Shown here piece by piece: positions 62,421 through 64,000 of a stretch of 64,000 bases of DNA. Origin of the DNA: Streptomyces cellulosae (GTDB lineage Bacteria; Actinomycetota; Actinomycetes; Streptomycetales; Streptomycetaceae); NCBI RefSeq assembly GCF_000721105.1, contig NZ_JOEV01000002.1, positions 434,001-498,000 on the forward strand. Reading direction: 5' to 3'. Under the pieces are notes generated by a model. That model saw only the letters and a list, made by a program, of their open reading frames with translations, made no database searches and had not been told where the DNA came from. Position 1 is the first letter of the stretch; every line of letters starts with the position of its first letter. The position numbers were made by a program, and so were the translations under genes.

Positions 62421-62644
62421 GTGTGTCGCACCCCTTGCGTCGAAAGCTCTGGCCAGCGCCCCCTGTCCAATGCCTTTCGTGTGCGCACGGGTCCCGGGCC
62501 GGCCGACGCGCACCGTCGGCCGATCCCGCGTCCACCTACGTCATGGACCGCCCCCCAACATCCCGCCCGTCTCCCGCCACCGCCCTACCGGAGGGCCTTC
62601 GGCCCCCAGCCTTTCTGCCGCCCGCGCCCACCGGGCTGCGTTCC

Positions 62645-62666
62645 GCCCGGGGGACAGCCCCCGGGC
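62645..62666 (-). terminator. Hairpin after the acyl-CoA ligase subunit
   Basis: GCCCGGGGG and CCCCCGGGC pair fully around an ACAG loop. It lies 31 bp past the stop of the minus-strand ligase gene, so that gene and the OFA pair may be separate transcripts. The remaining 62421-62644 should contain the OFA promoter. Confidence 0.65.
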
Positions 62667-62696
62667 CTGCGGCCGAAGCCGGGCGCGCCCCGGACT

Positions 62697-64000
62697 TCAC
62701 AGGAGCCCCGCCGCCCGCGCCCACCGATACTTCGCCCCGAGCACCGCCACCGGCTTCTCCGTCGTGTACGGGTACGCCACGACCCCTCGCTCGTAGAGGT
62801 ACTGGCAGGCCTCCTCGACCTCGACATCGCCCGCGAGCGACGCCACGACGGGCTTCTCGATGCCGCGCTCCCGGAACTCGGCCACCACGCGCGCGGTGAG
62901 CTCCGCGAAGACCATCGGGGGAGTGACGATGGTGTGCCAGTAGCCGAGGACGAGCGCGTGGATGCGCGGGTCCTCGAGGCCCAGGCGGATGGTCGCCTCG
63001 TACGTCGACGGCGGCTCGCCCCCGGTGATGTCCACCGGGTTGCCCGCGGCGCCGAAGGGCGGGATGAACGTCCGGAACGCCTCGTCCAGGTCCGGCGGGA
63101 TCTCCATCAGGGTGAGGCCGTTGTCGGTCACCGCGTCCGAGAGCAGTACGCCGCTGCCGCCGGCCCCGGTGATGATGACGATGTTGTCGCCCTGGGGAGT
63201 CGGCAGAACGGGCAACCCGCGCGCGTACTCCAGCATGTCGTTCAGCCCCGGCGCCCGAATGACACCGGCCTGCTTCAGGATGTCCTCGTACACGGCGTCG
63301 TCGCCCGCCAGTGCCCCGGTGTGCGACCCGGCGGCCTTCGCCCCCGCCGCCGTACGGCCCGCCTTGAGGACGACGACCGGCTTCTTCGGTACGGTCGCCC
63401 GCGCGGCCTGCACGAAGGCGCGCCCGTCCTTGAGGTCCTCCAGGTGCATCGCGATGCACTGGGTGTTCGGGTCCTCGCCGAACCAGGTCAGCAGGTCGTC
63501 CTCGTCCAGGTCCGACTTGTTGCCGAGACCGACGATCGCCGACACGCCCGTCTTCGTGGTCCGCGCGAAGCCCAGGATGGCCATCCCGATACCACCGGAC
63601 TGCGAGGTCAGGGCTACCCCGCCCTTGACGTCGTACGGCGTGCAGAACGTGGCGCACAGGTCCTGCCACGTCGAGTAGTAGCCGTAGATGTTCGGCCCCA
63701 GCAGCCGCACGCCGTGCCGTTCGGCGATCGCCACGATCTCCGCCTGGAGGGCGTGTTCGCCGGTCTCCGCGAACCCTGAGGGGATCAGTACGGCGTTCGG
63801 GATCTTCTTGCGTCCCACCTCCTCCAGGGCCGCGGCCACGAACTTGGCGGGGATCGCGAAGACCGCCACATCCACCTCACCGGGAACGTCCGTGACACTC
63901 TTGTACGCCTTGCGGCCCAGAATGTCATCGGCCTTGGGGTTCACCGGATGGATCTCCCCGGCGAAACCCCCGTCGACGAGGTTGCGCATCACCGAGTTGC
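62697..64000 (-). CDS. NDP-forming acyl-CoA ligase alpha-type subunit, N-terminus cut off
   Basis: 434 codons are present; the gene enters from the right edge. The visible part starts inside a CoA-binding domain (NSVMRNLVDGGFAGEIHPVN) and continues with GVRLLGPNIYGYY, LTSQSGGIGMAILGF and GLGNKSDLDEDDLL, typical of the succinyl-CoA-ligase-like core of acetate-CoA ligase (ADP-forming) and related proteins. No ATP-grasp domain follows the core before the stop, so a separate beta subunit would be needed. Beside OFA transporters it may activate oxalate, formate or another carboxylate, but acetate is equally possible. Confidence 0.85.
   Translation of the reverse strand, partial: NSVMRNLVDGGFAGEIHPVNPKADDILGRKAYKSVTDVPGEVDVAVFAIPAKFVAAALEEVGRKKIPNAVLIPSGFAETGEHALQAEIVAIAERHGVRLLGPNIYGYYSTWQDLCATFCTPYDVKGGVALTSQSGGIGMAILGFARTTKTGVSAIVGLGNKSDLDEDDLLTWFGEDPNTQCIAMHLEDLKDGRAFVQAARATVPKKPVVVLKAGRTAAGAKAAGSHTGALAGDDAVYEDILKQAGVIRAPGLNDMLEYARGLPVLPTPQGDNIVIITGAGGSGVLLSDAVTDNGLTLMEIPPDLDEAFRTFIPPFGAAGNPVDITGGEPPSTYEATIRLGLEDPRIHALVLGYWHTIVTPPMVFAELTARVVAEFRERGIEKPVVASLAGDVEVEEACQYLYERGVVAYPYTTEKPVAVLGAKYRWARAAGLL

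Overview
The window looks like a Streptomyces chromosome arm. GC content is very high, GTG and TTG starts are common, stops overlap starts as ATGA, and the gene families are typical of a saprophytic actinomycete (CBM2-bearing cellulases, Tat-secreted proteins, ROK, WYL and MarR regulators, OFA transporters). No rRNA, tRNA, CRISPR array, complete insertion sequence or prophage gene was seen.

Layout. (1) 1-9300 is a cellulose and chitosan block: the start of a GH74 xyloglucanase, a GH48 cellulase, divergent GH5 and GH6 cellulases, a methyltransferase and a GH75 chitosanase. A perfect CebR-type operator and a degenerate copy lie between the divergent cellulases, and a chitosanase-type palindrome precedes GH75. 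(2) 9300-18540 holds an aldo/keto reductase and then a tightly packed plus-strand operon for plant side-chain sugars: GH105, a jelly-roll lyase-like protein, a GH29 fucosidase, a GH27 galactosidase fused to a GH18-like domain, and an Fn3-sugar dehydrogenase. An 18-bp hairpin closes it. (3) 18540-27900 is housekeeping and regulation: VOC/WYL pair, acyl-CoA ligase, LysR/SBF transporter pair, a beta-propeller-like exported protein, quinone oxidoreductase/MarR pair, isochorismatase-like protein. (4) 28000-38400 is a formate dehydrogenase operon (ketopantoate-reductase-like protein, catalytic subunit, NuoE-NuoF fusion, iron-sulfur subunit, FdhD), divergent from an OFA transporter and its 44-residue partner, followed by a KAS III and a GntR regulator. 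(5) 38400-59580 is one long plus-strand run: tandem repeats and a decayed NmrA gene, a ROK regulator, a sugar ABC transporter, a Gfo/Idh/MocA oxidoreductase, sugar isomerases, a PQQ-type dehydrogenase and a ThuA-DUF1080 protein, leading into an ebo-type cluster. A perfect 31-bp hairpin ends the run. (6) 59600-64000, minus strand, has two paralogous OFA transporters and the start-truncated gene for an NDP-forming acyl-CoA ligase subunit.

How the genes work together. Regions 1 and 2 give extracellular attack on plant and fungal walls. Region 5 could import released sugars and process them by oxidation at C3 followed by cleavage, which is an inference from the Gfo/Idh/MocA, TIM-barrel isomerase and DUF1080 set. 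The ebo genes (A, B, C, E and F-like, with an inositol-phosphate-synthase-like protein where EboD is expected) suggest that an unknown metabolite is made or moved across the membrane. Regions 4 and 6 fit oxalate or formate exchange and formate oxidation.

The most unusual features are the many unrelated tandem-repeat arrays, two of them inside the EboC-like gene. Another is a 38-bp palindromic repeat inserted in frame in two unrelated genes (fdhD and the EboE-like gene).
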